This document shows positions 35,519 through 44,752 of a DNA stretch of 64,000 nucleotides, in pieces. The stretch's first letter is position 1, and each line of letters starts with the position of its first letter. Source of the DNA: an uncultured Flavobacteriaceae bacterium. GTDB taxonomy: Bacteria > Bacteroidota > Bacteroidia > Flavobacteriales > Flavobacteriaceae. Position numbers and translations under genes: made by a program. A model generated the notes under the pieces. That model had not been told where the DNA came from. It made no database searches and saw only the letters and a program-made list of their open reading frames with translations. Where the stretch lies: assembly GCA_947502975.1 (NCBI GenBank), contig CANNBV010000008.1, positions 62,001-126,000 on the forward strand. The letters are read 5' to 3'.

Positions 35519-36516
35519 TATCTCAAATTAGGCTTATTAAATATTAAAGAGAAAAGTCCAGATAATCTACCCAAACTCTCAGTAAATGCTGCTTTTTTTT
35601 GCTTAAATGTAAACACATTTGTTAATCTAATAATAAGTAACAGAATAGCACAACAATTCCATTTTACCCTTGCAGTAAAAGTTGGCTTTGGATATTTTGT
35701 ACGCCATACATACCACCCATTTCGTATTACCATTTTTCCATAGTTATATTTATTAGGGCGTCCAGCTTCATGATGATAATGGTACAACTGAGCATTAGTA
35801 TTCACATAAAGAGAACCTATTTTAGCTAAACGAATTGTAAAATCGGCATCTTCGTATAAACCGTAACCTTGAAAGTAAGAAGAAAAACTCATGGTCCTAA
35901 ATATCTCCTTTTTATACGACGATACGCCTCCCATCAATTGTTCAACTTCATAAATTTTACCAGATGGAGGCAAGAATCCAACAGAACGACCGTGGGCAAA
36001 TGTTGGTAAAAACCCTGGAGATGTATCAGGTAATAAGCCAAAAAATCGCCTTACCTTAAAACGCATTGGCTCTTTTCTCATCCAACCATCGTAATAGAAC
36101 TTTTTCTTTTTATCATTACCCTTCCTATGTGCCCATTTTGTATCATTCAAAATATATCCTCCTACGGCTAAAGCTTTCGGCTTACTTTCATATGTAGCTA
36201 TTAACTCTTCAAAATAATTATGCTTTAGAACAATATCATCATCCAAAAAACATATGATATCAGATGCACTACGTACATTCTTTATACCTAAATTTCTTTG
36301 CTTTGTAAGCCCTCTTTCAGATGCATCTACTTTAATATATTGTAAATTTTCAAACTCTTGTTCTGCTAAAATATGCTTGGTTTTGTCATCATCAGATCCA
36401 TCTACAATTATAATTTCATCAGGATATAAACTTTGTAAACGTACCGAATTCAACAACTTGAGTATTGCTTCTGGTCGCATATACGTGCATATAATTAAAG
36501 AAAATTGCCTATTCAT
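35518..36516 (-). CDS. Glycosyltransferase family 2
   Basis: A 332-residue GT-A enzyme with F-S-L-I-I-C-T-Y-M-R-P at the N-terminus, D-G-S-D-D after the first strand and the metal-binding C-F-L-D-D-D-I-V-L. A hydrophobic stretch near residue 285 may touch the membrane. The region G-Y-G-L-Y-E-D-A-D-F-T-I-R resembles the E-D-x-D acceptor-base motif of GT2 enzymes. It overlaps the downstream gene by one base and the upstream gene by eight. Confidence 0.87.
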   Translation of the reverse strand: MNRQFSLIICTYMRPEAILKLLNSVRLQSLYPDEIIIVDGSDDDKTKHILAEQEFENLQYIKVDASERGLTKQRNLGIKNVRSASDIICFLDDDIVLKHNYFEELIATYESKPKALAVGGYILNDTKWAHRKGNDKKKKFYYDGWMRKEPMRFKVRRFFGLLPDTSPGFLPTFAHGRSVGFLPPSGKIYEVEQLMGGVSSYKKEIFRTMSFSSYFQGYGLYEDADFTIRLAKIGSLYVNTNAQLYHYHHEAGRPNKYNYGKMVIRNGWYVWRTKYPKPTFTARVKWNCCAILLLIIRLTNVFTFKQKKAAFTESLGRLSGLFSLIFNKPNLR

Positions 36517-37534
36517 ATTCTTTAAAAATATTATAAAGCTTTATAAAATAAGACTCACGTGTTAAATAGTTTTCCCAAAGTAGACGATTATTTTTTTGAA
36601 TATTTATAATTTCCTTTTCTGATTTTGAGTTATGAAAGTTCAAAACTTGTTCAACTATAGATATTTTAGAATCTTTTACAATAATGCAATGTGAGTGCCA
36701 ATCTAAAGTATCGCTAAATGGTAATCTACAATCTGTATCCAGTAAGATGGGAATTCTACCTAAAGCTAAGGTTTCGTAGAATCGTACAGAAAAATTACCA
36801 ATGCCTCGCATGCAAAACGTATATAAATTTTCATTTATGTTATCGTAAAATTCCTGAGATGTAGTTTGTTTTTGCAACTCTGTATCTACTCCTGCCCTAT
36901 AGTTTTTTCTTAGAATAAAATTGGTAGTCACCTTGTTGTTAGACTTCAATTTATACAAGTATTTAGCCCTTTTTATACTAGAGGGATAAAATGGCTGATG
37001 ATCAGCAATAATTTTCCCAAGATTCCTCTTTATTTGAAATTTATAGTGATTTACTAATTCTTTAGTATACTTTTTTAATCCTTTATTAGCATGGCCAACA
37101 AATCCGATTTTTGGTTTATTCTCTTTTTTTAATTCTGAAAAACCCTGAGGAATATATTTTAAATAAGGATCGTTTATAAAAGATGGTAAGATAAAGGTAG
37201 AAGCTTGCATTTTACTATTAAAACCTCCCAATCTAAAAGTATAACTACCTTTAATATAGTTAGTAAAACCGTAATCTCCTGAAGAATAAATCCAAATAGG
37301 CTTCTGGTTTTCCTTAGCTAATTGTGTAAGTTCTAGAAATTCAATTTTATGCTTCAAAAATTGCTCATAACTAACTGGAAAAACGATAATGTTACTTGTC
37401 GAAATATCATCTACTAAAGTATAAAACTGGTTTAGTTTTTTATTCTTCTTAAAATATAAATCAAATAATAACGGAAAAACATACCTACGATGCTCTTCAT
37501 TTAAAAAATTAGTATTTGTATATAATTTAAGCAT
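36509..37534 (-). CDS. Exostosin-like glycosyltransferase (GT47 type)
   Basis: A 341-residue protein resembling exostosin-family GT-B enzymes. The C-terminal R-F-Y-E-T-L-A-L-G-R-I-P-I-L and the preceding F-C-M-R-G-I-G-N-F-S are characteristic. A basic central region (K-I-G-F-V-G-H-A-N-K-G) fits the start of the nucleotide-binding half. It adds one sugar of unknown type. It overlaps both neighbouring genes by 8 and 8 bases. Confidence 0.75.
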   Translation of the reverse strand: MLKLYTNTNFLNEEHRRYVFPLLFDLYFKKNKKLNQFYTLVDDISTSNIIVFPVSYEQFLKHKIEFLELTQLAKENQKPIWIYSSGDYGFTNYIKGSYTFRLGGFNSKMQASTFILPSFINDPYLKYIPQGFSELKKENKPKIGFVGHANKGLKKYTKELVNHYKFQIKRNLGKIIADHQPFYPSSIKRAKYLYKLKSNNKVTTNFILRKNYRAGVDTELQKQTTSQEFYDNINENLYTFCMRGIGNFSVRFYETLALGRIPILLDTDCRLPFSDTLDWHSHCIIVKDSKISIVEQVLNFHNSKSEKEIINIQKNNRLLWENYLTRESYFIKLYNIFKEYE

Positions 37535-39077
37535 TTTGTTGCATTAGCAAAGAACTCCAATATTCACTTTGTTTCCACTGTAATTTAAAGTGCTTAATGT
37601 ATCTAAATGGATTTTTAATGGATTGTGATTTATAATATTTAAAAAACAACAGTAATTTATAACCTTTTAACTGTGTATTGGTAAAATACCTCTGTTTTAA
37701 CAGCATTATGGTTGGAGATGGTTTTGGTTGTATAATATCATCATCCCATAGCTGATTAACCTTTGTTCTGTAACCACCAATTGGCGCTTTTAGGTGTGTT
37801 ATTTTTATATTTGAAAAAAAGATAACATCTTCCCCAAGATGCCTTAATTGCATACCAAAATCTGTATCCTCACCATAATTAAATTCAAACTTAGTATCAA
37901 ATTTAACCGAATTTAATAAACTGGATTTTATCATACTATTACCAGCTCCAAAAATAGTAGTTTGACTCGTTTTAAAATAAGTTTGCTTTTCGTGCGGTTG
38001 TATGTACAAAGTAGTTGCCACTTTAGCACCTACTTTTTCTACCTCTTGAAACAAATCTTCTAATAAGTTTTCGTCGAATCTATTATCATCATCACCTAAA
38101 AAAGTCCATTCGCTTTCAACATAAGATAATGCCACATTTCTAGCATTACAAACACCTGTTTTATGCGTAAAAATATGCTGAACTTTAAATGGCCATTTTT
38201 CAGTTTTCAAATAATCTAAAGAAGATTTAGCTTCTGCATTTGGATTTTGTTCAACAATAATTATTTTTTTTGGCATCAATGTTTGTTTACCAAAATCTTG
38301 CAACACATTGTATAAGTATTTCTCTCTCCCAATAGTTGGAATAACCACGTCAATAGTTTTTTTATCAATAACTTTTCGTTTAGATGCTAAAGGAATTGAT
38401 TCTAAGTTAAAATTACGGTCTCTTTGTTCATAGAAAAATGTTCTTAGGAAAGGAAATAATGCATTCCTTTTTTCGAAAATCAGATAACACAAGCCTAGAA
38501 ACCAGACCCAAATCCATTTGTAATGCTGTTTTGCAAATTTGAACAGTTCAAAAATATCAGCTTGTTGTAACCTCACTTCGGTTAAGCTATTATTGTTTAG
38601 TAAGCTAGGTTCCGAATAACAAAATAAACCTTCAGTGATTGCCCTTTTACCTAGAGAATTTAAAAAATATCCAAAAGTGTCTTTAATCTGTAACTGCCTA
38701 CTTAAGTTGTTTAACACATCAGTATTAACACCCCCTATGAAACTACTCATCTGCCAGGTTGGAAAGGTTGCATTTTTATTTATTTTGGAGTGATATGAAC
38801 GTTCTAAATAACCTATTTGTTTTGGCAAATACTCTGTCGTAGATGGATTATAGGACGCTAAAATTCTTTTGTGATGAAAAATCACAGGTAATGCATGTTG
38901 ATTAATAAAGTCTTCATATCCACTTTGACACCATAATACCAAAGTGTTTGGAAACATTTTAGCAATATCCATAAGTGTATCTGTTACAGTTCTACCAACC
39001 GAAACCTCAGTTATAGGTTGATTAATATCATTTAATAGCTTTAAGACAGTATCATTATGGTGTATAATTAATATCAT
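37527..39077 (-). CDS. Glycosyltransferase family 2 with extra N-terminal domain
   Basis: A 516-residue protein. The GT2 domain begins near residue 243 (I-D-V-V-I-P-T-I-G-R), with E-Q-N-P-N-A-E and the metal site F-L-G-D-D-D-N-R. The first roughly 235 residues form a separate domain I do not recognise (F-G-Y-F-L-N-S-L-G-K-R, C-Y-S-E-P-S-L-L); it could position the acceptor. It overlaps the upstream gene by 4 bases (ATGA). Confidence 0.83.
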   Translation of the reverse strand: MILIIHHNDTVLKLLNDINQPITEVSVGRTVTDTLMDIAKMFPNTLVLWCQSGYEDFINQHALPVIFHHKRILASYNPSTTEYLPKQIGYLERSYHSKINKNATFPTWQMSSFIGGVNTDVLNNLSRQLQIKDTFGYFLNSLGKRAITEGLFCYSEPSLLNNNSLTEVRLQQADIFELFKFAKQHYKWIWVWFLGLCYLIFEKRNALFPFLRTFFYEQRDRNFNLESIPLASKRKVIDKKTIDVVIPTIGREKYLYNVLQDFGKQTLMPKKIIIVEQNPNAEAKSSLDYLKTEKWPFKVQHIFTHKTGVCNARNVALSYVESEWTFLGDDDNRFDENLLEDLFQEVEKVGAKVATTLYIQPHEKQTYFKTSQTTIFGAGNSMIKSSLLNSVKFDTKFEFNYGEDTDFGMQLRHLGEDVIFFSNIKITHLKAPIGGYRTKVNQLWDDDIIQPKPSPTIMLLKQRYFTNTQLKGYKLLLFFKYYKSQSIKNPFRYIKHFKLQWKQSEYWSSLLMQQNA

Positions 39078-40051
39078 GCGCTATAACTATCTGCTTTACT
39101 TATTACATTAAATGGTTTATTACCTATGATTGCCGCGTATTTACTAAAACTACTATGGTACATTGGTGATACTTTTAGAAAGTATATAGCCTCACTATTT
39201 ACGAGCATAAAAAAGTCTAACATGGTTTTTAAATGCTTATCTAATGTTGATCCTCCTTTATAGTTATCCATATGAAACGGATTACCCTCTACTAGATGTA
39301 TGGCTTCATTTGAATTGATATAATTTAAGAAACGAACACTATCCGAAAATACATAACATTTATATGCTGTTTGTTTTAGAACCCATTTTACTTCTATTCG
39401 TAGTTTATTTAACAACTCTTGTTTTTCTGCTTCTGAAATCGTTTTTTTAGAGGAATCTACAAAATCTCCCATTAAGCTCGTAAAGCGTGTGTGAATAGAA
39501 ATATATTTATCAGTTTCCACTTCTAGTATTTTGTCTTTTAATAGCTTTGTTTTAGCAAATAACTGATTAAAACTAGCACGCCATTTATCTTCTAAGTCAC
39601 TCTCCCCTATACCTTTATAAAATGTTTTAAAATAATCAATATTAGCATATACAATGAATGTATCAGCATTTGATTGTTTAATCACCTCTAATGGATTTAT
39701 CTCAAAATTGTTTACTACATATAACAACCTTGTTTTTGTTAAATGCCATTTTATATCTTTTCTTTGAATACGCCAATTTACTTTATTAGGTTTTAAAAAA
39801 ACATCAAGGTGAAAAGGATCATCAAATTGAATATAAAATTCATAGTTTAAAAGTTTAGCAACCTCATAAAAAGATACGATTCCTTTTAAGCGATCTACAA
39901 GTCCACCGTGAGGAAATATACCATCAAAACAAATAATAATACGTTTAGTATTTGTAGTACTTTTTAAAGTAGATTGCTTCAGGTAATGTCTAAGAAACAA
40001 CCCTATCTTTATCACCTTACTAAGCTTTTTTCTAAGAAGTTTAAAGCGCAT
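39074..40051 (-). CDS. Putative GT-B fucosyltransferase-like protein (NodZ/O-FucT type)
   Basis: A 325-residue protein that I cannot place with certainty. The N-terminal I-I-C-F-D-G-I-F-P-H-G-G-L-V-D-R-L resembles the glycine loop of the GT23/GT65-type fucosyltransferases, and Y-I-S-I-H-T-R-F-T-S resembles their H-x-R donor motif. If so, it would use a GDP-sugar, matching the GDP-colitose/fucose cassette nearby. It overlaps both neighbours (4 and 11 bases). It could also be an unrelated GT-B enzyme. Confidence 0.55.
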   Translation of the reverse strand: MRFKLLRKKLSKVIKIGLFLRHYLKQSTLKSTTNTKRIIICFDGIFPHGGLVDRLKGIVSFYEVAKLLNYEFYIQFDDPFHLDVFLKPNKVNWRIQRKDIKWHLTKTRLLYVVNNFEINPLEVIKQSNADTFIVYANIDYFKTFYKGIGESDLEDKWRASFNQLFAKTKLLKDKILEVETDKYISIHTRFTSLMGDFVDSSKKTISEAEKQELLNKLRIEVKWVLKQTAYKCYVFSDSVRFLNYINSNEAIHLVEGNPFHMDNYKGGSTLDKHLKTMLDFFMLVNSEAIYFLKVSPMYHSSFSKYAAIIGNKPFNVISKADSYSA

Positions 40052-41201
40052 TAGCTTCTTTTATTATTCTTTTGTAATATGAAATATTTTTATCTACTAA
40101 AGTATCTATATTAAATTTAGTCTCAACTTTCTTCCTTGCCGCTTCTCCAATTTTTAAACATTGATTCTCGTCGTCAAGGAGATGCAAAATACGTTTTGAA
40201 TACAAATCAATTTCTGTAGGATGAACCAAATAACCATTAACCTGATCATCAATAAGCTCTTGTGCCCAGCCTATACTTGTGTTTACTACTGGCTTTTGTA
40301 ATGCCATAGATTCTATGGTTACCATTCCTAAAGTTTCCGCAAATGAAGGAAAAGTACATACATGAGCTTTTTTAATGTGTGCTTTAACTTCTACATATGG
40401 AATCTTTCCTAGATAATTTACCTTTGTTTTCGCTTCCTCAGTAAACACACTTTTCATTAATTCAAATGTTGAATTATTACCTGTTTTAATATCAGGTGCG
40501 TCGGCTCCTATTAATATCAATACTACTTTAGGATTTAACGCAACAACCTTATTAAACATTTCTGCTAGTTCTAAAACTCCTTTTTTTCTTATGATAGTTC
40601 CAATGTATAGTATAGAATTTCTATTATATATACTTGGGTTATCATTCACAAAATTTTCTAACTGCAACCCATAATGAATAGTTTCAATTTTATGTTTTTC
40701 TAATCCAAAAATGCTTTGCGTTTCAATTCCCGCATAAGCTGTAGGAGCTATAAAAGCAGATGCTTGCATTAAGGCTTTCTTTTCTAAAATAAAATTTTTA
40801 AACTTTTGTTTCCTTTTGTCTAACTTACAGAAGTAAGCATCACTACCATGAAACCGAATGACTAATGGTACTTTAAATTTCATAAATGCAGTAATTCCTG
40901 TCCAATCTGGAGCTTCAAGTATGCTTATATTTTCTTTTAATACAATAGTGTTTATATAATTCTGAAGATGTTTTCTATAAAAATACCAAGTAAATAGTTT
41001 ATATTTTTTTTTTGAAATTAAGTGAATTGTTACTCCTTCATCATTAATGATATCATCTTCTTTTTGATGGTAAACAAAAACAATGACTTGTAAACCTTTT
41101 TTAACTAAAGTAATAGCTAAATTTTTTATGCTAGTAGCAATACCTGCAGAACGCAAGACTTTAGGATGAGGATACTCAGATGTTATTAAGCCTACTGTCA
41201 T
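40041..41201 (-). CDS. Glycosyltransferase family 4
   Basis: The protein has 386 residues from the ATG at 41201; an earlier in-frame start would overlap the preceding gene. The start reads V-G-L-I-T-S-E-Y-P-H-P-K, and the donor domain opens with I-L-Y-I-G-T-I-I-R-K-K-G-V. F-P-S-F-A-E-T-L-G-M-V-T-I-E-S-M is the E-x7-E region. The coding strand has a run of ten A at 41013-41004, a possible slippage site. It lies 11 bases after the GT-B gene upstream. Confidence 0.88.
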   Translation of the reverse strand: MTVGLITSEYPHPKVLRSAGIATSIKNLAITLVKKGLQVIVFVYHQKEDDIINDEGVTIHLISKKKYKLFTWYFYRKHLQNYINTIVLKENISILEAPDWTGITAFMKFKVPLVIRFHGSDAYFCKLDKRKQKFKNFILEKKALMQASAFIAPTAYAGIETQSIFGLEKHKIETIHYGLQLENFVNDNPSIYNRNSILYIGTIIRKKGVLELAEMFNKVVALNPKVVLILIGADAPDIKTGNNSTFELMKSVFTEEAKTKVNYLGKIPYVEVKAHIKKAHVCTFPSFAETLGMVTIESMALQKPVVNTSIGWAQELIDDQVNGYLVHPTEIDLYSKRILHLLDDENQCLKIGEAARKKVETKFNIDTLVDKNISYYKRIIKEANAL

Positions 41202-41212
41202 TGCTATGGAGA

Positions 41213-42607
41213 TTAGTTGAGTATTGAATTTATAGTAGTCCAAATAGTTTCAGATGCTCTGGTTGGGTTTTTTCCAACAATTATTTCAAACCACTTTTTA
41301 CCGTCTCCAACATTCGACAATTTACCATCAAGGATTTGCTTAATTAAGTGCTCTAGGTTATTTTTATCTCTACAAAATACCGCTGCGTTCTCACTAGGCA
41401 TACTTCTAAAATGAACATATTTATAATTCTGTCCTATATCACGTATCCCTTTTTTTAGTTGTGGTTGCTCATAATTATAATAAATACAAGATTTATCATG
41501 TGCTACAAAATCAAAAACTGTAGAAGAACACACATTAGTTACAAACTCACTGTGCTCGCACACATTGTATAGCATTTTAAAATCTTCCTTCGCAGGTAGA
41601 ACCTGATTCCATTGTTTACCTACTTGTTTCCAAATTGGATCTAAAACTTCTATAATATCGTTATAAGTATTTATAACCTCATCATATCTTGAAGTAAAAT
41701 CTACAGGGCATTTCCTGTAGATAATTCCAAGATTATAACCTTTCTCATTTAAACTCCTAACTGCGATTGCAAGATCTTCTAAATAATACTGATCTAGTGG
41801 AGACGTAGTTTCATCATCACCAGAATAGCAAATATATTTCTTCTTCACATCTAAATTATACTGTTCAAAAAACGTTTTCCTAGTTTCTTTTAAACTGTCA
41901 TCATAATGCGGTTCAAACTGAGGTGTCCCAGTAACAAATACTTGATTTTCTTTAACAAACGAATAATATTGCAGTACCTCTCGTTTCATATGTTGACTCC
42001 AAACACAGTAATAATCAGTTTCAACAACTTGCATTGCCTTAGGAACATTATCCCATGAATATACAAAAGCCACTGTAGGTATTCCCAAATCTTTAGCTGC
42101 TAACAAGGCGCTAATGGATTGTGTTGCACGTTGTGTTGTACAAAAAATTAAATCTGGTTTATGTGTTTCCAATTGCGCTCTACAATAGGCATATTTTGGG
42201 TTTTTACGCTCTAAAGCATTTATTTTTTTTCGAAGATATTCCACACCCTTTTCTGAAGAATATTTCCCAATTAAAAACTTGGTATATATACTTCTGATCG
42301 AATTTTTAATACCATTATAATTAAAAGGAAATTTATAAGTTGGATATACATCGTCATTAAATTTATCTCTTGATACGTTTAATTCACAACGTTTTCTGGC
42401 TCTGGAATATATAGGTGTTAATGGATGTATTTGATGATTTTCAATCTTAACTTCTTTAAAACCTAAATTGTCTTGAAGAGAAAAAACTGTATTATTCCAA
42501 TAGGTAATATCAAATCCCATGTTTTCACCTATAGCTTTAAAATCAGTAAAAGCAAAATTCCGTAAACCAACACCATCTGGAAAAAAAACGAAAACTTTTT
42601 TCTTCAT
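41213..42607 (-). CDS. GT-B glycosyltransferase-like protein, candidate CMP-nulosonate user
   Basis: A 464-residue protein with a GT-B architecture. Notable segments are F-F-P-D-G-V-G-L-R-N-F-A at the N-terminus, A-F-V-Y-S-W-D-N-V-P-K-A mid-protein, I-C-Y-S-G-D-D-E-T-T-S and, near the end, V-C-S-S-T-V-F-D-F-V-A-H. The last resembles serine-rich nucleotide-binding motifs of CMP-using GT-B enzymes. It follows the NeuB-like gene by 13 bases, so it may use the CMP-nulosonate made by the two preceding genes. This assignment is an inference; a generic UDP-sugar transferase is the alternative. Confidence 0.65.
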   Translation of the reverse strand: MKKKVFVFFPDGVGLRNFAFTDFKAIGENMGFDITYWNNTVFSLQDNLGFKEVKIENHQIHPLTPIYSRARKRCELNVSRDKFNDDVYPTYKFPFNYNGIKNSIRSIYTKFLIGKYSSEKGVEYLRKKINALERKNPKYAYCRAQLETHKPDLIFCTTQRATQSISALLAAKDLGIPTVAFVYSWDNVPKAMQVVETDYYCVWSQHMKREVLQYYSFVKENQVFVTGTPQFEPHYDDSLKETRKTFFEQYNLDVKKKYICYSGDDETTSPLDQYYLEDLAIAVRSLNEKGYNLGIIYRKCPVDFTSRYDEVINTYNDIIEVLDPIWKQVGKQWNQVLPAKEDFKMLYNVCEHSEFVTNVCSSTVFDFVAHDKSCIYYNYEQPQLKKGIRDIGQNYKYVHFRSMPSENAAVFCRDKNNLEHLIKQILDGKLSNVGDGKKWFEIIVGKNPTRASETIWTTINSILN

Positions 42608-42620
42608 TTCTTTTTTGAAA

Positions 42621-43496
42621 TTAGCCTTTTTGATTTTTCAACTTATCGCGTTGCACTTGTTCTATTGGCAAAATATCTTGTGATTTAAAACGTAATGCTT
42701 TATGAACTGCTCTTAAATCTCTAGACAATTTACGAAGTCCCATTGGTTCTAAAGAAGCTGCATGATCTGTCCCTTTCCATGTTCTATCTAAGGTATAATG
42801 GCGCTCTATAATAGTTGCACCTAATGTGTACGCAGCTACATCTACTGCTATACCTAAATGGTGCCCTGAAAAACCAATATGTTTTACATCTTTGCTATAT
42901 TTCTCGATTAGCAGATTAATATCTAATAAGCAAACATCTTCAAATGGCACAGGGTATCCAGACGTACAATTATATAAAACTAAGTCTTTATTTCTATTAT
43001 GTTTTTTGAAAAGTGCTACCAAATTATCAATTTCGTTTTTTGTGGTCATACCTGTAGAAATATGCAACTCTCCATGATAATTTTCACATAACCATTCTAG
43101 CATCTTAACATTATTATTACATGCTGAAGGTATTTTTATGAATTTTGGGCGTAATGACGTTATTTCTTGAGCAGAGGTTAAATCCCATACCGATGTTGAA
43201 TAATCAATATCAATATCCTCACAAAATAGTTTAAGAGCTTTATGCTGATGTACATCAAATTCTAAAAACTCACGATGTGCTCCATAAGTATCCCCATAAG
43301 AATTTACAGGATTAGGATGTGGTTGATTGTATTGCGCTTCAGTTAATAATTCTTTATTATTTCTCTTTTGAAATTTTACTGCATCTGCATCACAAAATAT
43401 TTTAGCAACTTTTATTAGCTCTTTAGCTGTTTCAAAATTACCTTTGTGATTACAACCAATTTCTGCTATAACATAGGGTTTTTTGTAGGTATTCAT
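42621..43496 (-). CDS. NeuB-family nulosonate synthase without SAF domain
   Basis: A 291-residue TIM-barrel protein of the sialic acid synthase family (A-E-I-G-C-N-H-K-G-N, D-A-V-K-F-Q, I-S-T-G-M-T-T, G-F-S-G-H-H-L-G, E-R-H-Y-T-L-D-R-T). Usual NeuB proteins have about 345 residues with a C-terminal SAF/antifreeze domain; this one ends at the linker (Q-V-Q-R-D-K-L-K), with a normal stop and no remnant downstream. The catalytic metal and PEP residues are present. It would join PEP to a mannose- or ManNAc-type sugar. It follows the CMP-synthetase/phosphatase gene by 11 bases. Confidence 0.88.
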   Translation of the reverse strand: MNTYKKPYVIAEIGCNHKGNFETAKELIKVAKIFCDADAVKFQKRNNKELLTEAQYNQPHPNPVNSYGDTYGAHREFLEFDVHQHKALKLFCEDIDIDYSTSVWDLTSAQEITSLRPKFIKIPSACNNNVKMLEWLCENYHGELHISTGMTTKNEIDNLVALFKKHNRNKDLVLYNCTSGYPVPFEDVCLLDINLLIEKYSKDVKHIGFSGHHLGIAVDVAAYTLGATIIERHYTLDRTWKGTDHAASLEPMGLRKLSRDLRAVHKALRFKSQDILPIEQVQRDKLKNQKG

Positions 43497-43507
43497 ATAG
43501 ATATCGC

Positions 43508-44662
43508 CTAAAAGCGTAAATTGTAATTTTTAATAAACTGACATACTTCTCGAATAGCACCAGCACCAGAATTTTTAGATAGTACAACATCTGCAACTCT
43601 TTTAATCTCGTCCATTGCATTATTTGGTGCAAAAGACCAACCAACACTACAAATATTAGTCATATCGTTAACATCATCTCCAACGTATGCCACATTATTC
43701 AATGAAAAACCTTGAGCTATAGACAGAGATTGTAACAAAGTATATTTATCCTTAATCCCCAAAAAAACCTGAGGGATTTGGAGTTTTTGCATACGTTTAG
43801 CTACCAACTCGGACTGCTCACTCGTCATGACCATAATCTCAACACCAAATTGTCTTAAAATTTCCAATCCCATACCATCACGCATATCAAAACTTTTTGT
43901 ATGCTCTCCATTCTCGGTATAGGTGATAGTTCCGTCTGTGAAAACACCATCAACATCCAAAACCAAATGTGTTATTTTTTTTGGAAGCTTAGCTTTTTTT
44001 TGTCTTTCAATCAATAAATTCTCAACTACTACCCAATCAGATTCTGAATCTATTTCATGTAAACTTTCTTCTGGCATCTTTACAATACCAATAGAATCGC
44101 CTAATCTATTCCTATTCTTTTTAAGCGCTTCTTTTGTACAACAATACACTGCACCATTCTCTATTAAAAGGCCATCAAAATCCTGTCTTCTGGGGCGATT
44201 AGAAGGATTGTAATTCACTGGTAATCCATCTTCATTCCAAACAAACCTATGCGTATTAACTACTGTTAATGCAGAATCTTTTCCCTCGTCAATCTTGTTT
44301 AAACAATTTTCAATATCAACTGCTCTTGTAAAAGGAGAAGTGGCTTGTAATAGACAAAAAACATCAAATTCATATTTAATTTTTTCTGCGAATTCCAACA
44401 TTGCACTTTCAGTCGAAGCAGCATCAGTAGCTGACGCATCTGAGCGTTGTAAAACTTTAATTTTATTTGAATAGTAATATTCCTTTTCTATGAAACTAAT
44501 GATAGCATCGTCGTCCGTATATACATAAACCAAATCTAAACTAGATTGCATCGCTTCTGCCAATACCCATGTAAATAATGGTCTTCCAACCATTTTACGT
44601 TTGTTTTTTCCTAGAATACCTTTAGAGTTTTTTCTTAGAGGAATAAAACCGATTTTTTTCAT
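43508..44662 (-). CDS. CMP-nulosonate cytidylyltransferase fused to HAD phosphatase
   Basis: The protein has 384 residues from the ATG at 44662, preferred over a GTG three codons upstream. Residues about 1-220 form an N-acylneuraminate cytidylyltransferase domain (I-P-L-R-K-N-S-K-G-I-L-G-K-N, L-L-Q-A-T-S-P-F). Residues about 230-384 form a KdsC-like HAD phosphatase with D-V-D-G-V-F-T-D and G-D-D-V-N-D. This joins phosphate removal and CMP activation, as in vertebrate CMAS-type fusions and KDN pathways. It implies that the upstream synthase makes a 9-phosphate. A 90-base gap precedes it, the largest in the locus. Confidence 0.9.
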   Translation of the reverse strand: MKKIGFIPLRKNSKGILGKNKRKMVGRPLFTWVLAEAMQSSLDLVYVYTDDDAIISFIEKEYYYSNKIKVLQRSDASATDAASTESAMLEFAEKIKYEFDVFCLLQATSPFTRAVDIENCLNKIDEGKDSALTVVNTHRFVWNEDGLPVNYNPSNRPRRQDFDGLLIENGAVYCCTKEALKKNRNRLGDSIGIVKMPEESLHEIDSESDWVVVENLLIERQKKAKLPKKITHLVLDVDGVFTDGTITYTENGEHTKSFDMRDGMGLEILRQFGVEIMVMTSEQSELVAKRMQKLQIPQVFLGIKDKYTLLQSLSIAQGFSLNNVAYVGDDVNDMTNICSVGWSFAPNNAMDEIKRVADVVLSKNSGAGAIREVCQFIKNYNLRF

Positions 44663-44752
44663 AGAGCCCACGCCTTGAATTTGCTGTAATAATCGCTAAA
44701 ATACACTTTTTTTCGGATGAAAACCCCTTTTTAAAGGATTAAAGGCATAATA

